The notes beneath the pieces are model-generated. The model searched no databases, was not told the origin of the DNA, and saw nothing but the letters and a program-made list of their open reading frames with translations. From NCBI GenBank assembly GCA_011316305.1, contig SAUG01000103.1:186001-250000 (forward strand): DNA of 64,000 nt, in the 5' to 3' direction. Shown piece after piece: positions 1-11,434 of the stretch (position 1 is the stretch's first letter; every line of letters starts with the position of its first letter). The translations under genes were made by a program, and so were the position numbers. This stretch comes from Rusavskia elegans. Lineage: Eukaryota > Ascomycota > Lecanoromycetes > Teloschistales > Teloschistaceae.

Positions 1-70
1 TTACTAATTTTATAATCCGTTTTTTTATCTCTGGCGTTTTATTTTAAGAGAGCTTTAATACTTGGATCTA

Positions 71-525
71 TATACTATAGGGCTATCGAAAAGGTCTGGT
101 ATTTTCAAGGATTGGTTAGATTTATTGATATATTTATAAATAGAGGTATAACGGGTAATTATTAAAATTAATATAAAAATAAATTAGTTTAATTGCTAGA
201 GCAGTATATAGCGATAACTAATAAATTAAATACGAATTATAAAAACGTTAAATTCGAAATCTATATAAATAATAAGATTTTCTATTATTTAGGTTATTTA
301 TTAACTAAAATAAATAAGCCAGCCTTATTTTAGTATATTTATTTACCGAAATAACTAAAATTAGGAAATTTATAGTATTTATTTATTAAAATTACTAAAA
401 TACTTTTTAGTATTAATATCAAGGCCGTCCTATATATTCTTGCCTATCGAGGCGTAATAGGGAATCCGGCGCTATACTAAATACTACCGCGTTCCCGAAA
501 GCACGCCGCTTGTATTTATAACATT
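71..525. mobile_element. Unidentified insertion inside the first hAT-like element
   Basis: Compared with the collinear copy at 52,961-53,060, about 455 bp interrupt the sequence between GGATCTATA and ATATATCGATTTC. The inserted DNA keeps some TpG and CpA (for example around 100-120 and 420-510), unlike its host, and has a GC-richer tail at 420-510. I see no terminal repeat or protein motif, and cannot place the borders to the base. Confidence 0.5.
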
Positions 526-1144
526 ATATCTTTTTATATATCGATTTCTTTTAGTTTTTGGAAGCGTTTATATATAGTAATACGATCTATATTTTATTTT
601 TTTTTATAGAGCGTATATTTAGATTCCGACTATTTTCTACCGCGTTCGCGGTTTATAATCGACTTAGGCTTTATAAATAGTAATTTTAATTCAGATATAG
701 TAGAATACTAGATAGAAATATAGATAAAATAGTAGGATAATATAATTAATACTATAAAAAATCTACGTAAAATAGTAGCTAAAAGTATATAGAAGTATAT
801 AATAAAACGCGTTAGAAATTTATAGAAATATTTAGACTCGTTTCCTTTAACCGAAGTCTAGCCGACGATTATATTAACTAACTAAACTTTATTTTCGATT
901 TTTTTTTTATCTATTAACTATTACCGTAAATCTCTAATATAATATATACCGTACTATATTATTCGTCGTTTTATTTATCGTATTATATAAATAAAACTAT
1001 AGTATATATTAATCGGACTAGTAATATATTAAAATAATATAATAAACCATATTTTAATATATAAAAATATTACGAAACCGACTTGTAGAAACCTAGAAAA
1101 GACTAGAGATAATAGAATCGGATAAAAAAAAAAGAAATCCGCTA

Positions 1145-1690
1145 GTATAGCGGTAAAGGTAATATTTCAAGATAATATATTCTAAATAATCTAGCTAATT
1201 AATCGATAGAAACGTAAATAGAAAACTAATACGATTATTTTCCGAAATATCCGTTACTATTAAAAAGGTTTTAATAACCTGATTCTAAAGGTATTATTTA
1301 CTAGACTATACCGCAAAATTCTCGAAAATATCGCTATAGAATTCCTTTCGACCGGAGTTGTTAGAATATAGAATATAGCGTTAGCGGTTCTATAAAATTC
1401 TATAGAAATATATATTATTATTTATCCAGTAAATAAATATATTATTTTAATTCATTACTATTTATATACGATATTATTTATATAATTTAGATATTAATCT
1501 AGTAATAATTTACGCTAAACTAGTTACTATCTAAATTAAAAACTTTTAATTTATTAAATACCTAATAAAGAATTTAGAAATATAGCTAGAAAAAAATAAA
1601 CTAATTAATAACCGAATTCTATATAGTTAAAAGATATAGGAAAAAGATATACGGTCTAGAATTTTTTTAGAAAAAAATAATATAAATTCC
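1145..1690 (+). pseudogene. Decayed unknown frame (ORF-B) of the 2.5-kb hAT-like element
   Basis: One forward frame reads through about 180 codons broken almost only by TAA/TAG, as expected for RIP at CAA, CAG and TGG. The predicted product is rich in Ile, Leu, Lys, Tyr and Gln with no obvious catalytic motif, and a Lys/Glu-rich coil-like stretch precedes it near 1,080-1,140. The same frame recurs at 53,640-54,190 (+) and, reversed, near 46,500-47,100 and 16,790-17,400. This supports descent from a real gene carried by the element. I do not recognise the family, and it lacks the hATC signature seen in the 3-kb elements. Confidence 0.5.
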
Positions 1691-2028
1691 GGCCGTTATA
1701 TTAACTAGTATTAAATAAAATATATTACCGCTTTATATTACCTGAATTATTTACTATAATTAAAAAAAATAATATATTTAAAGTAATAATCGTTTATAAA
1801 AACTATAGTATTCGACTATCTAATATAATTATAAATCGGGTCGGATCGGATTTCTATCGGTTTCTATTTTATAACCCGATCTAACTTTTAGTTCTAATAG
1901 TAGAAATCGACCTAAACCGTTTAGCGCGTCGAATCGAATCGATTTACTAAAACTCGGATCGGATTTCCGAAATACCGACGGAAATTCGTATCGAAGTAGC
2001 CAGTCTATTTCTAATTGTATTTTTAGTA

Positions 2029-2898
2029 ATATATACGATTTTGTTATTTAAATTTTGATTTTAATTTTTTATAATTTTATATTAGAAGCGCTAATCCGAT
2101 TACATTACGTAGATATTTAATATTTTAATATTTTATCGAAAATTTAAATTTAGAACTTTTTAAAAAATTAGATTTAGACTAAATTTTATTTAGAAAAACC
2201 TTGATCATTTTAATCTTTTAGATTTAATTCTACTTCGATCGATTTATACGAATATAAATAGACTGGCTGTCGGATCGGATTTCGAATTCGAATTAAAAAA
2301 ACCGATCCGATCCGAGTCGATTCCGACTTTTTTAGATATTAAATTAAATCGGTTTCGATTTTTCTAAATACCGAACCGATTTAGTTTAGTATCGAATCTA
2401 GATTTCCGAATTCGATCTACTAAAACTATTAAAACCGCTAAATTCTAATATAAAAATATAATTCTAGTATAAAAGTTATATCTATCCATTTAAAAAAATT
2501 CTAGTTAATTAATTATACTAGCTAGAAGATTTCTAGTTAGATAAAATATATTATCTAATTATATTATTTTAATAAAAATATAATTAATTTATTAATTTAT
2601 ATATTAATTAATAATTTTATATTATATATAAAAGGTTTAATAGATTAGATCGAATTTCTATCGGTTTCTATTTTATAATCTAATTTAACTCTCGGTTTTA
2701 ATTTTAGAAATCGACCTATATTATTTAGCGGGTCGGGTCGGATTAATTTACTAAAACTCGGGTCGGATTTCCGAAATACCGACGGGAATCTAATCCGAAA
2801 TAGCCAGTTTAAATATAAAACGATTTAGTATATAATTTATTTATATAAAAACATTATATAAAAATCGATTTAATCGATAGAAAAAACTTAAATATTAG
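2029..2898 (-). mobile_element. tRNA-derived SINE, reverse, split by a hAT MITE and truncated
   Basis: The reverse complement matches the 3' body of the 14,279 copy, starting at its ATCGTATATA tail. A MITE (2,259-2,811, TSD AATATAAA) interrupts it and the SINE resumes at 2,812. It is cut by the hAT end at 2,899, so the tRNA-like head with A and B boxes is missing. Confidence 0.75.
2259..2811 (+). mobile_element. hAT MITE (P-Q type), 553 bp
   Basis: It begins TAGACTGGCTGTCGG and ends GAAATAGCCAGTTTA, flanked on both sides by a perfect 8-bp TSD, AATATAAA. There is no coding relic, and the AT-rich centre is shared with 26,239-26,771. It landed in a SINE. Confidence 0.88.
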
Positions 2899-3140
2899 TA
2901 AACTGACCGTCGGATCGGGTTTCGAATCGGTTTCGGATCGAATCTAGAAACCCGGGTTTAATCTACTAAAATTGCTAAAATTTTCTATTCTATATTATAA
3001 TATTAAAAAATCTCCGCTTTTACTATTCGATTATATTATAGTATTAATATTTTAAATACTATTTAGATAGACGTCGTTTTTTTACTATTAAATAGTAAAT
3101 AATAATTAAATTAATATTTATATATCTGTATTACCTTTTA

Positions 3141-3594
3141 AAGATTGGCTACTTCGGATCGAATTTCTATCGAATTTTATAATCCGATCCGATTTTTTAG
3201 CGAGTCGAACCGGTTCGACTCGTTAAACGATCGGATTCGGGTCGAATTCGGAAATCCGATAGAAATCTACTAAGTCTTTATATATATTTAAATTTAGTAT
3301 ATATTATATTTTTAATTTTATTTTATTTGTAATATATTTAGATAATATATTTAATCTAACTAGATTCTTTCTAGCTAGCGTAGTTAATTAATTAGAGTTT
3401 TTTTAAATAATTTATATAATTTTTATACTAGAATTATACGAGTTATATAGATTTAGTAGATTAATTAAATCGAATCGGGTTATATAATTCGATCCGAGAT
3501 TCGATTTAAATCGAACTATAGAATTTTCTAATCCGATTCGGATCGGATCGGATTAATTAATCCGGATTTAAAATCCGACTCGACGGCCGATTTA
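3141..3594 (+). mobile_element. hAT MITE (Q-P type), ~454 bp
   Basis: The left end AAGATTGGCTACTTCGG and right end CGACGGCCGATTTA match the family seen at 11,435-11,899, including the core CTAGCTAGCGTAGTTAATTA near 3,370. No clean TSD is visible. It replaces about 1.1 kb of the host element, suggesting a deletion after insertion. Confidence 0.7.
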
Positions 3595-3781
3595 AATTTA
3601 GATAGAAACTATTAGATATTATTACCGATAATACCAGTTTTAATAGTATATTAAAAAAAATTTTAAAAAAATAATATTCGATTCGATAGCCGATAAAATT
3701 AACTCTAAAATTTCGATTTTATTTAATTTATATAATTAATCTAATAGTCTAAAATTTTATTAAAACTATTAGATTATAAAA

Positions 3782-4206
3782 CCTGGATGGCGTAGTGGTA
3801 ACGCTACGTAACCTGGAAGCCTGACGGATCTAGCGTTTTTCGGAGTTAGCGGAGTTAATCCGGCGGGTTAAAGGTTCGAATCTCTCGAAAGTTAACCTAA
3901 TATTTAAGTTTTTTCTATCGACTAAATTAAATTTTATAAAGTTTTAAAATATAAAAAACCTAGTTAGTTTATCGCCTCGATCTAGCCGCTTCGATCGAAG
4001 TAAATTAAATTAATTAAAATTAAAAAGATTATAATTTCCTTTTAGATTTTAGTCTAGATCTAGTTCTTTTAGAAATTTTAAATTCGAATTTTCAGTAAAA
4101 TATTTAGATACTAAATAATTACGTAATCTAATCGAAACTAGCGCCTCTAGTATTAGATTCGTAAAAAATTAAAATCAAAATCCGAATAATCAATCGTATA
4201 TATATT
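3782..4206 (+). mobile_element. tRNA-derived SINE, complete
   Basis: The head carries an A-box-like TGGCGTAGTGG near 3,788 and a B-box-like GGTTCGAATCTC near 3,872. The body matches all other copies and ends at CAATCGTATATA. It lies in the long hAT element; flanks ATTAGATTATAAA and ATTAGATGATAAA form a 13-bp TSD with one mismatch. The unoccupied site exists in the sister element at about 23,760, with one copy of the target. Confidence 0.85.
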
Positions 4207-5171
4207 AGATGATAAATAATTAGTAAAAATTTTATCTAAAAATTAGATAATAAATAAATTAGAAATATTAGTATTAATCTATCAAATATTATAAAAAAAA
4301 GTAATATATATAAATAATAGAAATTTAGAGATTTTAAAACTAATAATATTTAAATCTCGTACTATTATAGTTTATATATCTATTTTTTTAATATAAACTT
4401 CGTTTTAAAAAAATTTAAAAAAAAGTCGATTTTAATTTCTAATCTAGAAATATAATTTAAAATATTCGTATTCGATAGATTTTAATATATTTTATAATTT
4501 ATCGAGTATATTAATTATACTATTTGATTAATAAATATATAGGAAAAAATTTCTAAAATCTACGAATATAAAGAATTAACTTTATTATAGATAAATAGTA
4601 ATCTTTTTTCTTTATAGATAGTATATTATAGCCGTACTATAAAATTATTTTATTAGTTTTAAAAATAATAGATATTAGAATTTATTTAGTTTTCCGATTT
4701 TATAGTACTATTTTTAATTATCTTATTAGAATGGAAAAAAAGTTCGATAATCGAATTATATTAATAAAAATAAAATATTTATAATTTATAATATTATAAA
4801 TATAAAGATAGCGAAATATTATTTTTATATTAAAAGTAAAAGAAAATTAATTTATAATATTACGAATCTTATAGATTCTATAATAAAGAAAATAGTAATA
4901 AAGAAATAAAAGATTTTTTAGAATATAAAAATAGATATCGGATTAAATTTAAAAAATATTTTACTAAATATTATAAAAATTCAATTAATCTATTAAAATC
5001 TAAAACCAGTTATATAAAATAAAATGAAATAATATATAAAAATAATATATTATAGTTTTACTAATTTATTAAAAGTCTATTTTAAATAGTGTTTTTTCGA
5101 TAATTTTAACGTTTTCAAATAGTTACTTCCGAAGCTAATTAATATCTTCGCGCTAATATTACCGAAGATAA

Positions 5172-5500
5172 TCTAAATTAGATATTTTAAAAAAATAATA
5201 TTTCGAACTTTCTAAAACTAGCGTAGATAGCTCGCGATATTTTTATTTATCTATTATCTTTAGTAGAAATAGAATAGATTTTTAGTTTTATAAAAAAAGT
5301 TTATCGGTAGAATCGAGTCTAAATAATTCTAGAATATATAAAATAGATAATAATAATAAAATACTATAACCGTACTATAGATTTAGAAGTAGAAAAAGTT
5401 TTGAAAAAGCTATAGAATATATATAATTTAATATAACTAGAAGATAGAATTTTATTTAAAAAACGGAATCTATTTAAAAAAAAAAAGATAGAAATATTTT
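5172..5500 (+). pseudogene. hAT transposase C-terminal (hATC dimerisation) relic
   Basis: Reading TAG/TAA as former Gln or Trp codons, the frame gives the hATC pattern: an aromatic-Lys-Asn-Asn segment, Phe-Leu-Lys-Leu-Ala, Ile-Ala-Arg-Asp-Ile, a hydrophobic turn, then Val-Glu-Ile-Glu-Gln-x-Phe. In fungal hAT transposases this pattern is the conserved Ala-Arg-Asp-hydrophobic ... Gly-Val-Glu-Arg-Leu-Phe block. A second copy at 24,757-25,080 keeps the same frame and gives Gly-Ile-Glu-Gln-x-Phe. The upstream catalytic region is too decayed for me to place the DDE residues. With the TIR and 8-bp TSDs this assigns the family to hAT. Confidence 0.6.
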
Positions 5501-5826
5501 AAACAAATTAATTTAAATACTTTTTAATTTAATATTAAAAAAAATATATTACCGTTTTATATTATCTATATTTTTTTTATAATTAAAATAATATTTATAA
5601 AATAATAATCGTTTTTATAAACTATAATATTCGATTATTTAATATAATTATAAAATATATCGGATCGAATTTTTATTAGTTTCTATTTTATAATCTAATA
5701 TAATTTTCGATTCTAATATTAAAATTCGATCTAAACCGTTTAGTAGATCGGATTAAACTAATTTATTAAAACTCGAATCGGATTTCCGAAATACCGATAG
5801 AAAACCGTACCGAAATAGCCAATCTA

Positions 5827-6873
5827 GATATAGCGTAATATATTTTAAAAAACTCTATAATTATAATTATAATTATTTTATCTTTTTTATATAAAGTCGA
5901 TAGATTTAATTCTATTAATTATAGTAATAAGTTTTTAATATAAAATCAGATAGATAATTTTTATCTAAATTATATAATTAAAAAATATTCAGTTATTTAG
6001 TTATTATATTATCTAATATATTCGTTTTAACGCGAAGTAGATAATTCCGTCTCTAGAAAGTAATTCTATAAAGAATCTATTATAGACGGGTTTAACTAGA
6101 TATATAAAAAAAGAGTTTTAAACGGTATTTCTATTTATTTCTATTAATTTCTAATTTCTAATATAGTTTTAATCATCAAACTCGATAAATAAATTTAGAT
6201 ATAATCGAAAAATATAATAATAGACTAAAGTTTTACTATTTCGCTAGTTTTTTCTATTATTACTATATAATCAGCGGCTTTGACTTTCGAAAAATTAGTT
6301 TTTTATTTTGGTTGCTATATAACCTTTAGTATATAACTTTTATTATTTAAGAAATAGTTTTTTTTATACGCGATAATATTCTATTTAAAATTGAATAACG
6401 GAAATAATTAGATATAGAAAATTAAAAGATATTAATTTTATAGTTTTATTTTTTTACGAATATAACTTTTATAATATACTATCGGTATATAGAATTATCA
6501 TTCTTTAATTTATTAAATGGATATATTGTTATAGAATATAGTTTAATTATAATTTATAAAATATATTTTAATAGCTAAATAATTAACTATTTATATTTAT
6601 AATTAGATCTATTAAAAACTCCGCGTAGGATTTTAGACTAGTTCGATAACGATCTAAATTAGCGCGCTAGTCTATACGCTATTATATTATATAATTTTCT
6701 AAATAATTTAAACTTTAAATTTTATCGTTTTATTATATTTACTTTAGATAATAAAATTCTAAACCGTTTTATATCCTGCGAATAATATAGTTTATAATGA
6801 ATTTTCGTTTAAATAAATTAAGATTATAATTCTATTTCTACTAATTATATTGTAATCTTTAATAGTAAAAGTT
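5827..6873. other. Unassigned AT-rich DNA
   Basis: RIP-like composition with no repeat end, SINE box or protein motif that I can recognise. A few stretches keep TpG/CpA (around 6,270-6,310). There is no collinear copy elsewhere in the window. Confidence 0.5.
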
Positions 6874-7070
6874 AAAACGGCTATATCAGCATTTTCCAAA
6901 ATCGGCTTGAAGCCGGTTTTAGCCGTCTTAGCCGTCTCAGCCGATTCTCAGCCGGTACCGGCTAAGAGCGGCTTGTCAGCCGGTTTCGGGTATATCCGAA
7001 GCTGCGTAGCTAGGCGGCTAAGACGGCTAAAACGGCTAAATAGCTGAAACGGCTAAGACCGGCTGAAAAG
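6874..7070. repeat. AGCCG-rich foldback insertion, not RIP-mutated
   Basis: About 200 bp are packed with AGCCG on the left half and its complement CGGCT on the right half. The run GGTTTTAGCCGTCTTAGCCG (6,915-6,934) is answered by CGGCTAAGACGGCTAAAACG (7,015-7,034), so the segment can fold into a long hairpin around GGTACC. TpG and CpA are present and GC content is far above the surroundings. It resembles a non-autonomous foldback/MITE or a structured satellite. I see no TSD. Confidence 0.75.
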
Positions 7071-7404
7071 ATTTAGAGATTCGATTTTAAATTCGTTTAA
7101 GTCCTCTTTAGTAGTTAGTAGGCCTATATACGCCTATATATACCGCTAGGCTAGCTTTATCTAGATCGAAAATATTAGATTTCTTTACTAGAATATAATT
7201 AGATTAGGTCTAGTATAGTTTATTAAATAGATATTCGACTTCCGTTATTTCCGCTTTTAGCGGCGGCTGCTAAACCTTATTTTCGATTTAGGTTATATAG
7301 ATTTATTTTTAGCTTATAGATAGATTCTATTTTAGACTATTTACTAAGTAGATATTCGTACTATAGATACTATTAGAGCTTTAATTTAACGAAAATCTAC
7401 TTTT
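7071..7404. other. Unassigned DNA beside the foldback
   Basis: AT-rich but somewhat less decayed than average, with short GCCTATATA direct repeats near 7,121-7,142 and a CGGCGGCTGCTAAACC segment at 7,261-7,276. No family was recognised. Confidence 0.4.
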
Positions 7405-7489
7405 TGGATTTTTAGATTATATGGATTAATTAGATTATTTGGATTATTTAGATTAAGATGGCTGTCAGTCGGTCTAATCTGAAAATCCA
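7405..7489. mobile_element. 85-bp miniature inverted-repeat element
   Basis: TGGATTTTTAGATTA at the left is mirrored by TAATCTGAAAATCCA at the right (14 of 15 paired). The interior has GGATTA/AGATTA repeats and keeps TpG and CpA. It lacks the TAGACTGGC terminus, so it is not the hAT family here. No TSD is evident. Confidence 0.55.
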
Positions 7490-7692
7490 TTTTAGAATCC
7501 GCTGATATAGAAATAATATCGTTTTATTATATTACTAATATAATAATTAGATAGATTTCTCGTTTATAAAAGCGATTCTAGTTAACGAAATAATAGTAAA
7601 AAGCGAATTAAATTCTGGGGAAAGCTAGCCGATAGTATATAGAGAAAATTAAAAATCGATAATAGATATATTTTTCTTTTTTCTCTATTATT

Positions 7693-8088
7693 TAGACTGG
7701 CCGGTTCGAGTCGGATTTCCGTCGAACCGTCGGGTACCCGACTCGATTTTAGTAATCCGATCCGGATCCGACCCGATAATATTATATATTTAATAAACTA
7801 TTATTTTAATAGTTTAATAAAAATAATATATCTAGGAAATATATTTAGTCTTACTACGGACTTTCTAGCTAGCGTAGTTAATTAATTAGAATTTTTTTAG
7901 TAAAGTTATATAAAAGTTATACTAGCTTTATACTTTTATACTAGTATTTAATAGTTTTTTAGGTCGGATTAGGTTAGCTAACCCGAGTTCGAAACCCGGT
8001 CGGATCAAGTTAGACTTTAATCTAATCCGACTCGAATCGGGTCGGGTTAGCTAACCCGGGTTCGAAACCCGACTCGACGGCCAATTTA
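7693..8088 (+). mobile_element. hAT MITE (R-P type), 396 bp
   Basis: It begins TAGACTGGCCGGTTCGAG (R end) and ends CGACGGCCAATTTA (P end), flanked by CTATTATT and CTATTACT (8-bp TSD, one transition). The centre has the CTAGCTAGCGTAGTTAATTA core. Its closest relative is 35,417-35,775. Confidence 0.85.
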
Positions 8089-8191
8089 CTATTACTAAAA
8101 GGATACAATTGAATAAGTCTATCTAATAATACTTTTAAAATATAGTACTATCGGACGTTCTAAAAGGTTAAAATAAAAATATAAAATAGAA

Positions 8192-8820
8192 ATGGAACTT
8201 TACGATAATAAAAATACTAAAAAGTTTAAAAAACGACGAGATAAATTTATACCGATAGAAAAATTAATGGAATATATAAAAAAGGCCGATAGATCTACTA
8301 TACTATATATAATAAAAAAGTTTAAAAGTAAATCTAAATATTAAAAAACCGACTAGATCGAATAAAATATTATAATAAAAACGGTAGTCGACTAAATTAC
8401 TATAAAACGGTAAAACTCGCTACGTTTTTATTTTCTTCTATATTTAAATTAATAGAGTAGTAGAATTAACTAGTACAAATATATATTAGTTTCTATTAAA
8501 TATACTAGAGTAGCTTTATATACCGCGGACGTTCGGATTTAAAATAATAGAAATTTAAAATAAAAGGATTTTATAAATAAAAAATTTAAAAACGGTATTA
8601 GATTACTTTTATTTAAATCTATTATTATATTAATTCGACTATTGACGCTAAATATTATATTATAGGAAAATATAATATATATAACGAAAGAAACTAACTA
8701 GATATAAAATCTTTTATAAATAAATTCTTTAAATTTATAAAAAATAGTTACGATAAACTTTGAAATATATTAATAATATTTAAATAGGAAACTAACCGTA
8801 ACGTTTAATATTAGATAATT
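8192..8820 (+). pseudogene. Tc1/mariner-like transposase relic (N-terminal part)
   Basis: An ATG at 8,192 opens a 50-codon frame containing Asp-Arg-Ser-Thr-Ile-Leu-Tyr-x-Ile-Lys-Lys, the usual second helix-turn-helix of fungal Tc1 transposases. The frame continues past RIP-type stops to Ala-Leu-Tyr-Thr-Ala-Asp-Val-Arg near 8,510, matching the family's Arg-x-Leu-His-x-Ala-Gly-Leu-Arg block. The catalytic DDE region is not recognisable; a mini-hAT begins at 8,826. No terminal repeats were located. The assignment rests on motif order and is moderate. Confidence 0.5.
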
Positions 8821-8825
8821 AAAAG

Positions 8826-8985
8826 TAGATTGGCCATTCGGGTCGGATTATAGATCTAAAATTATAATCCGACCCGACTTTCTAACCTATTTAGGCGAAG
8901 TTTTAATCTGTACTAGTAATTCTAGCGCGTTAGCCACGTTTATCGCGTTTTCGAATCGCTATTTCAATCCGAAACGACCAGTCTA
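8826..8985 (+). mobile_element. 160-bp mini-hAT (S type)
   Basis: TAGATTGGCCATTCGG at the left and CGACCAGTCTA at the right are flanked by ATTAAAAG and TTTAAAAG (8-bp TSD, 7/8). The interior GCGTTAGCCACGTTTATCGC is shared with the copies at 33,946 and 34,968. Confidence 0.85.
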
Positions 8986-9937
8986 TTTAAAAGGTTTATT
9001 AATAAATATAAATATTTCGATAGATACTAATTTCTTTATTATTATAAACGTTTTTACTATTATAAAATATATATTTAATCGATCCGTTAAAATTTTTATC
9101 CGATTTATTATTTCTAGTTTTATAAAGAAATATATATTTCTATCCTTTTACTATACCGATATTTCGATTTCTAAAAAGTTACTATCTTTTATTATTTTTA
9201 TACGTAGTATCTAAAAGTAAATAGTAATAGATAATATAATCTATCCGGCCCGGCGATTTAGTAAAAATTTATAACTTCGACTATAACGAATATAATTAGA
9301 ACGTTAATACCGATATTTAAATGGTATACTATATTTTTTAATTAATAAAAAAAAATATAGTTTTTATATTTCTAAAAACTCTAATAAAACTACGTCTATA
9401 ATTAAATATTTAGAATTTATTGATTTAAATATATTAGTATTTATAATTAGATAAATTATATTCGATAATCAAATTAATTTCTTTACTATAATTTCGTCCG
9501 AAATTTTAAATGAATAGAAATATTATAAGACCTATATATATTTTAGTAAACGAACTACCGACGTATTTATAATTCTCTATTAAATATCTAATCTACTACG
9601 GATTACAGATATCTTCTAGTTTCGAAATAGACTATTTAGTAATAATATTTCGTCTTCGTTATATTATCGTAGTTTCGTTGATATTAATATTACTAAATTA
9701 GTATATATAGTTTTTATATTTTTTAAAATTATAAATACGTATTTTTTTAAAATTGAAATTTCTATATATATTTAAAATTGAAATTTCTATATATATTTTG
9801 TAGACGTATTTCATCCAGCGTATAATTCCGACGAGAATTTTAATATTAAAAGCCTTGTTTTCTAGCTTTTTATCTTTAGATAATATAGGCTCGATTACGG
9901 TATAAATCTAATTAAACGAATTATCCGAAAACCGGAC
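8986..9937. other. Unassigned AT-rich DNA
   Basis: RIP-like sequence without identified ends. Near 9,747-9,800 a unit containing TTTAAAATTGAAATTTCTAT is present twice in tandem. It may be the tail of the Tc1-like element, but I could not align it to anything. Confidence 0.4.
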
Positions 9938-10397
9938 TAAAATAATCGTCGAATCGAGTTTCGGTTTCTAGTTTATAATCCGATTCGATTTAAAAATATC
10001 GCTAAGTTTATATAGATTATATAAATAGAATATAATAATTTTATTAATTTTATAAATTAATTAAAAATAAATTAACTACGATAGTTAAAAAGGTTCTAGT
10101 TAAATTAAATGAATTATCTAACTATACTATCTTTATATATAATATAAGATTTTAATTATTATAATATTTTATTATTAATTCTTTTATAAAGTTTCTATCC
10201 GAAATTATAATTGAATTATTATATATATACGTTTTATTACCGTAGTTTTTATACGATAACAACAATTGTTACTTGTATAGCAAAGAATTTTCGTAGTTAA
10301 AAAAAGCAGTTAACTAAAGTTTGCAGCGGATTTCTTTATACTATTTCGAAATACGTACGATTGTAAACTATTAATATAGCTTCCGGAACTATCTATT

Positions 10398-11141
10398 TAG
10401 ACTGGCTATCGGGTCGGATTTCGAATCTAGATTAGCTAATCTAATCCGACCCGAATCGAATCGAATTTTTCTATAATTCGATCCGATTCGAATCCAGATC
10501 GGAATCAAATATCTAGATTTAATTTACTAAAATACGAAGATCGTATATAAAAGTACAATTCTAATATTAAAATATAATTTTATTTATATATTATACTATC
10601 TATAAATTTTTATTTTTTTTTAATAATATACTAAAAATTTTAGATAATTTCAATATTAATATATTCTAATATTAAAGTATACTATCTATTATTATCTATT
10701 AAAAAATTAATATTAATCGTATTATTATTTAGTATCTATATATCCAAATTACTATTTTATATTACTATCAATTAAAAGCTCTAGAAGAAAGATATATATT
10801 TATAGAACTATTTAAAATAAAATACTATTTATATAGTATCGATATATAAACTAATATTTATAAATAACTATTATATAAACAAGTATTAAATAGAATATAT
10901 TACTATTTATTATATTATCTATAATTACTTTTATATATAACTATAAAATATAATTATAAATCGGATTAAATCGAATTTTTAGGTTAAAATTTTAGATTAA
11001 AATCTATAACCCGATTTAAAAGTCGGATCAAAATCTATAATCTAATCCGACCGTTTAGCAGGTCGAATCCGGATCGAGTTATTAAAATCGGATTAGATAT
11101 CCGATAGTTCGACGAGAACCCGATCCGAACCGGCCAGTCTA
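10398..11141 (+). mobile_element. hAT MITE (P-R type), 744 bp
   Basis: TAGACTGGCTATCGGGTC to GAACCGGCCAGTCTA, flanked by TATCTATT and TATCTACT (7/8). The uninterrupted site reads TATCTACTAG at about 44,405. The family shares a TATTCTAATATTAA-rich centre with 20,351-21,108 and 42,389-43,197. Confidence 0.85.
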
Positions 11142-11434
11142 TATCTACTAGGCGGTAATACTATCTTTTATCTTTATTACTTCGTTTTCATCTACGGTCG
11201 TATTTGAATTTAGACGGTCTACTAATCTATCTAGATATTGAATAATAATAAATTTAACTACTAATTTAGATTTCTATTCGGATTCTAGTAAAATAAAGAC
11301 TTTTACTAGATATTTAATATAGTCGCTAAAGTTATATAATTCCGGCGGATTCGAAAAACGAAATTTTAACGTCGTATTTAAAACTACCGGATTCTAGGAT
11401 TCGAAGTCTATTATAGTAGACGGACTAGCGAGAA

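Larger units (their letters stand above)
1..2007 (+). mobile_element. hAT-like 2.5-kb element, left end outside window
   Basis: The right terminus reads GAAGTAGCCAGTCTA and matches the Q-type right end of the complete element at 51,997-54,517. The interior from about 526 to 1,830 is collinear with 53,020-54,350 of that copy. The left end lies before the window, so the TSD cannot be checked; the right flank is TTTCTAAT. An unrelated insertion occupies about 71-525. Confidence 0.75.
2899..5826 (+). mobile_element. Long hAT element with decayed transposase, interrupted
   Basis: The left end TAAACTGACCGTCGG (P type) and right end GAAATAGCCAATCTA (Q type) enclose sequence collinear with 22,097-25,349, though about 1.1 kb of the middle is missing where the MITE 3,141-3,594 sits. 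A SINE (3,782-4,206) lies inside. The flanking octamers (AATATTAG and GATATAGC) do not match, so the two ends may come from different copies. Confidence 0.7.
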
